Below are positions 61,254-64,000 of a stretch of DNA of 64,000 nucleotides, piece after piece (position 1 is the first letter of the stretch; each line of letters begins with the position of its first letter). The position numbers and the translations under genes were made by a program. Source of the stretch: Allobosea thiooxidans (lineage in GTDB: Bacteria > Pseudomonadota > Alphaproteobacteria > Rhizobiales > Beijerinckiaceae); assembly GCF_900168195.1 (NCBI RefSeq), contig NZ_FUYX01000002.1, forward strand, positions 549,202-613,201, written 5' to 3'. The notes beneath the pieces are model-generated. The model did no database searches. It worked only from the letters and a program-made list of their open reading frames with translations, and was not told where the DNA came from.

Positions 61254-61267
61254 CTAAATCGATTTAG
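61254..61267. promoter_or_regulatory. Palindromic operator candidate before the tct operon
   Basis: CTAAATCGATTTAG, a perfect 14-base palindrome with central CG, as in LacI/GalR-type operators, ending 15 bases before the ATG of the binding-protein gene. The regulator is not in the window. Confidence 0.6.
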
Positions 61268-61282
61268 CGGAGGAACTGGGGA

Positions 61283-62278
61283 ATGACCGATTTCATCGAC
61301 AGGCGCAGTGTGCTCAAAGGCGCGGCCGCGGCGGGCGCCGCGAGCCTGATCGCCGCGCCCGCCGTCGCGCAGGCCAACTGGCCGAGCCGGCCGCTCACCA
61401 TGATCTGCCCCTGGGGGGCGGGCGGCGGCACGGACGCCACCGCGCGCATCGTGGCCCAGCTGCTGGAGAAGGATCTCGGCCAGCCGGTCAACGTCGTCAA
61501 CCGCACCGGCGGCTCCGGCGTGGTCGGGCATTCGGCGATCGCGACCGCGGCGCCGGACGGCTACAATATCGGCATGCTGACCGTCGAGATCGCCATGATG
61601 CACCATCAGGGCCTGACCGATCTGACGCCGTCGAGCTACATGCCGCTCGGCCTGATGAACGAGGATCCGCCGGGCGTACAGGTCTCGACTTCAGGGCCCT
61701 ACAAGGACATCAAGGCGCTGGCCGAGGCGATCAAGGCGGCTCCGGCCGGCAAGCTCAAGGCCTCCGGTACGGGACAGGGCGGCATCTGGCATCTCGCGCT
61801 GATCGGCTGGCTCGTCGCCATGGGGCTGAAGCCGGACCATGTCGCCTGGGTGCCCTCGAACGGCGCCGCTCCGGGCATGCAGGACCTCGCCGCCGGCGGC
61901 ATCGACATCGTCACCTGTTCGGTGCCCGAGGCCCGGGCGATGATCGACGCCGGCAAGGCGAAGTCGCTGGCCATCATGGCGAGCGAGCGCAACCCGCAGT
62001 TCAAGGACGTGCCGACGCTCAACGAGACGCTCGGCATCAATTACTCGATCGGCGCCTGGCGCGGCATCGGCGCGCCGAAGGGCCTGCCGCCCGAGATCGC
62101 GGCCAAGTTGACGGCGGCGCTCAAGAAGGCGTTCGACTCGAAGGACTACAAGGACTTCATGAATTCCCGCGGCTTCGGCATGAAGTTCGCCGACGGGAAG
62201 GGCTTCGCCGACTTCATGGCCGCAAGCGACAAGTCGATGGCCTCCGCCATGAAGGCGGCGGGACTCGCCAAGGGCTGA
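61283..62278 (+). CDS. Tripartite tricarboxylate transporter substrate-binding protein
   Basis: 331-residue periplasmic binding protein of the TctC/Bug family. N-terminus has DRRSVLKGAAAAGAASLIAAPAVAQA, a twin-arginine-like leader. WPSRPLTMICPWGAGGGTDATAR is the family ligand loop, and GNVVNRTGGSG-type residues follow. GGAGGA precedes ATG 61283. Bug proteins bind diverse carboxylates, so the substrate is unknown. First gene of a three-gene transporter operon. Confidence 0.93.
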   Translation: MTDFIDRRSVLKGAAAAGAASLIAAPAVAQANWPSRPLTMICPWGAGGGTDATARIVAQLLEKDLGQPVNVVNRTGGSGVVGHSAIATAAPDGYNIGMLTVEIAMMHHQGLTDLTPSSYMPLGLMNEDPPGVQVSTSGPYKDIKALAEAIKAAPAGKLKASGTGQGGIWHLALIGWLVAMGLKPDHVAWVPSNGAAPGMQDLAAGGIDIVTCSVPEARAMIDAGKAKSLAIMASERNPQFKDVPTLNETLGINYSIGAWRGIGAPKGLPPEIAAKLTAALKKAFDSKDYKDFMNSRGFGMKFADGKGFADFMAASDKSMASAMKAAGLAKG

Positions 62279-62296
62279 ACCGAGCCGGACCTGCAG

Positions 62297-62325
62297 CGCC
62301 GGGAGCAAGAAGCTCCCGGCGTTTT
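62297..62325 (+). terminator. Intra-operon terminator or processing hairpin after the binding-protein gene
   Basis: A perfect 10-base-pair stem, CGCCGGGAGC with GCTCCCGGCG, loop AAGAA, followed by TTTT. Lies 18 bases after the stop and 39 before the tctB-like start. Confidence 0.85.
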
Positions 62326-62363
62326 CGTCTCTTCATGATCCGCACGTCCGAGGAGGTTGCCCC

Positions 62364-62855
62364 TTGCAACTGTCCGACCGCATTTCCGGCTCCGCCATTG
62401 CCGCGCTGGGAGCCATCGCCTTCTTCTACGGCTCGAAGCTGCCGCCCGTTCCCGGCCAGCAGGTCGGCCCCTCCGCCTTTCCGATGGTCGTCGGCGCCGG
62501 GCTCACCCTCTGCGGCGGGCTGATCGTCTTCGGCGTCGGCCGTCATTTCGAAGAGGTCGCCGAGGCCGATGTCGCGAGCCATGCGACGCCGGAGGAACTC
62601 GCGCCAGTGCCGGCTTGGCGCAACTGGCTGGCTTTGCTGCCGCCAGCTCTGCTCGCCTTCTACGCGCTGGCCTCGGAGACGCTCGGCTTCCTGCCGACGA
62701 CGGCGATCATGGTGCTGATCTGCAGCCTCGCCTTCGGGGCGAAACCCAGGCTGGCGGTGCCGCTCGCGATCATCGCGCCCTTCGCGATCAACCTGATCTT
62801 CCTGAAGCTGCTGCGCGTGCCGCTGCCCGGCGGCATCCTGCCCTTCCCCTGGTGA
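62364..62855 (+). CDS. Tripartite tricarboxylate transporter TctB-family small subunit
   Basis: 163 residues, about four membrane helices (roughly 8-25, 37-55, 88-105, 115-150). SGSAIAALGAIAFFYGSKLP and the LGFLPTTAIMVLICSLAFG segment are TctB-like. Start is TTG 62364, seven bases after AGGAGG; no ATG occurs before the first helix. Followed after 13 bases by the large subunit. Confidence 0.9.
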   Translation: MQLSDRISGSAIAALGAIAFFYGSKLPPVPGQQVGPSAFPMVVGAGLTLCGGLIVFGVGRHFEEVAEADVASHATPEELAPVPAWRNWLALLPPALLAFYALASETLGFLPTTAIMVLICSLAFGAKPRLAVPLAIIAPFAINLIFLKLLRVPLPGGILPFPW

Positions 62856-62868
62856 GCGAGGCCTGACG

Positions 62869-64000
62869 ATGGATACCGTCATCAAGGCCTTCGGGCTGGT
62901 TTTCCAATTCGACGTGATGATCGCGGTCGTCGCGTCGGCCTTCTACGGGCTGACCGTCGGGGCGCTGCCGGGGCTCTCCGCCACCATGGCGACGGCGCTG
63001 CTCGTGCCGGTCACCTTCTACCTCTCGCCGATCGCGGCGATCGCGACGATCATCACCGCCTCGGCGATGGCGATCTTCTCCGGCGACATTCCGGGCTGCC
63101 TGCTGCGCATCCCGGGCACGCCGGCCTCGGCCGCCTATACCGACGAAGCCTATGCGATGACACGCAAGGGCCAGGCCGAGACGGCGCTCGGCATCTGCCT
63201 GTGGTTCTCGGCGCTCGGCGGCATCGCCGGCACGCTCTCGCTGATGCTGATCGCGCCGCTGCTCGCCGAGATGGCGCTGTCCTTCTCGACCTATGAGAAC
63301 TTCTGGCTCGCCATGCTCGGCCTGATGTGCTCGACGCTGGTCGCGCGCTCCTCGCCGATCAAGGCGATCGCGGCGATGCTGCTCGGGCTCCTGATCACCT
63401 GCATCGGCATCGACAACCCCGGCGGCGTGCCGCGCTTCACCTTCGGCTCGACCGATCTGCTCGGCGGCATCGAGGTGATCCCGGCGCTGGTCGGCGTCTT
63501 CGCGCTGGCCGAGGTGATGCGCTCGCTGACCGAGCGAGACCCACCGAAGATCGAGAACCGCAGGCTCGGCTCGATCCTCAAGGGCCAGTGGCAGCTGACC
63601 AAGGAATATCCGAAACAACAGACGCGCGGGAACATCGTCGGCATCATCATCGGCGTGCTGCCGGGCGCCGGCGCCGATATGGCGGCCTGGGTCAGCTACG
63701 CCATGGCCAAGCGCTTCTCGAAGACGCCGGAGAAGTTCGGCACCGGTCATCCGGAAGGGCTGATCGAGGCCGGCGCCTCCAACAACGCCTCGCTCGCCTC
63801 CGGCTGGGTGCCGGCGCTGCTCTTCGGCATCCCCGGCGACACCATCACCGCGATCGCCATCGGCGTGCTCTACATGAAGGGGCTGAACCCCGGGCCGACG
63901 CTGTTCACCAGCCAGGCCGAGAGCATGTACGCGCTCTACATCATCTTCATCCTCGGCAACATCATCATGATCCCCTTCGGCATTGTGATGATCCGGCTGG
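62869..64000 (+). CDS. Tripartite tricarboxylate transporter TctA-family permease (3' end outside window)
   Basis: The visible 377 residues are about three quarters of the usual 500. The TctA hallmarks VGALPGLSATMATALLVP near residue 33, GDIPGCLLRIPGTPASAAY, and the mirrored GIIIGVLPGAGADMAAWVSYAMAKRFSK with GWVPALLFGIPGDTITAIAIGVL are all intact. Multi-pass membrane permease that moves the carboxylate delivered by the binding protein, driven by ion gradient. ATG 62869-62871. Confidence 0.94.
   Translation, partial: MDTVIKAFGLVFQFDVMIAVVASAFYGLTVGALPGLSATMATALLVPVTFYLSPIAAIATIITASAMAIFSGDIPGCLLRIPGTPASAAYTDEAYAMTRKGQAETALGICLWFSALGGIAGTLSLMLIAPLLAEMALSFSTYENFWLAMLGLMCSTLVARSSPIKAIAAMLLGLLITCIGIDNPGGVPRFTFGSTDLLGGIEVIPALVGVFALAEVMRSLTERDPPKIENRRLGSILKGQWQLTKEYPKQQTRGNIVGIIIGVLPGAGADMAAWVSYAMAKRFSKTPEKFGTGHPEGLIEAGASNNASLASGWVPALLFGIPGDTITAIAIGVLYMKGLNPGPTLFTSQAESMYALYIIFILGNIIMIPFGIVMIRL

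Overview
The window is high-GC chromosomal DNA with dense, short-spaced genes, ATGA/TGATG stop-start overlaps, a DUF6481 protein, CarD, a SUV3-like helicase and the order proB-proA-nadD-rsfS-rlmH-envC-ctpA-deacetylase-rppH. This points to an alphaproteobacterium of the Hyphomicrobiales (Rhizobiales), possibly close to Bosea; the genus is a guess from gene content, not a measurement. No phage, IS element, CRISPR array or rRNA is visible. One tRNA-Arg(CCU) is present.

Layout. 1-6.1 kb: a truncated NtrC-type regulator, an M3 oligoendopeptidase, an outer-membrane beta-barrel protein and KdsD (LPS Kdo pathway). 6.3-12.4 kb: a metal-type MerR regulator with its own dyad, a SUV3-like helicase followed by an S4-domain protein, ferredoxin FdxA and CarD. 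12.8-16 kb: dienelactone hydrolase, M48 lipoprotein protease and a nuclease-like protein, then the tRNA. 16.8-25.6 kb: a long minus-strand housekeeping run (proline synthesis, NAD synthesis, ribosome silencing and methylation, cell-wall hydrolase activation, CtpA, RppH). 25.9-31.6 kb: rpsU, DUF6481, an ECF sigma / anti-sigma / subtilase trio, a glycosyltransferase and a METTL20-like methyltransferase. 31.7-33.3 kb: a globin-coupled chemoreceptor.

33.4-46.4 kb is an almost complete phosphonate (phn) locus: hexapeptide acetyltransferase, phnN, a DUF1045 2H phosphoesterase, phnMLKJIHG, divergent phnF, and the transporter phnCDEE. A well-formed Pho box lies 99 bp upstream of phnC, and two GTnTAnAC half-turn palindromes spaced 33 bp apart sit between phnG and phnF, so the locus appears to be controlled by both phosphate starvation and PhnF. 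A TetR-controlled RND efflux pair (46.4-51.4 kb), a pbpC / alpha-2-macroglobulin pair (51.6-59.2 kb), a degenerate trypsin-like secreted protein and a tripartite tricarboxylate transporter operon tctCAB-type (61.3 kb to the window end, tctA truncated) complete the window.

Two themes go beyond routine annotation. First, the periplasmic C-terminal domain of the anti-sigma factor (27462-28154) resembles the propeptide of the subtilase encoded directly downstream, suggesting a protease-sensing sigma circuit. Second, at least fifteen copies of several families of ~90-150 bp palindromic repeats are scattered through the window, and four of them lie inside open reading frames (phnI, pbpC twice, and the signal peptide of the EnvC-like protein), where they are translated in frame.
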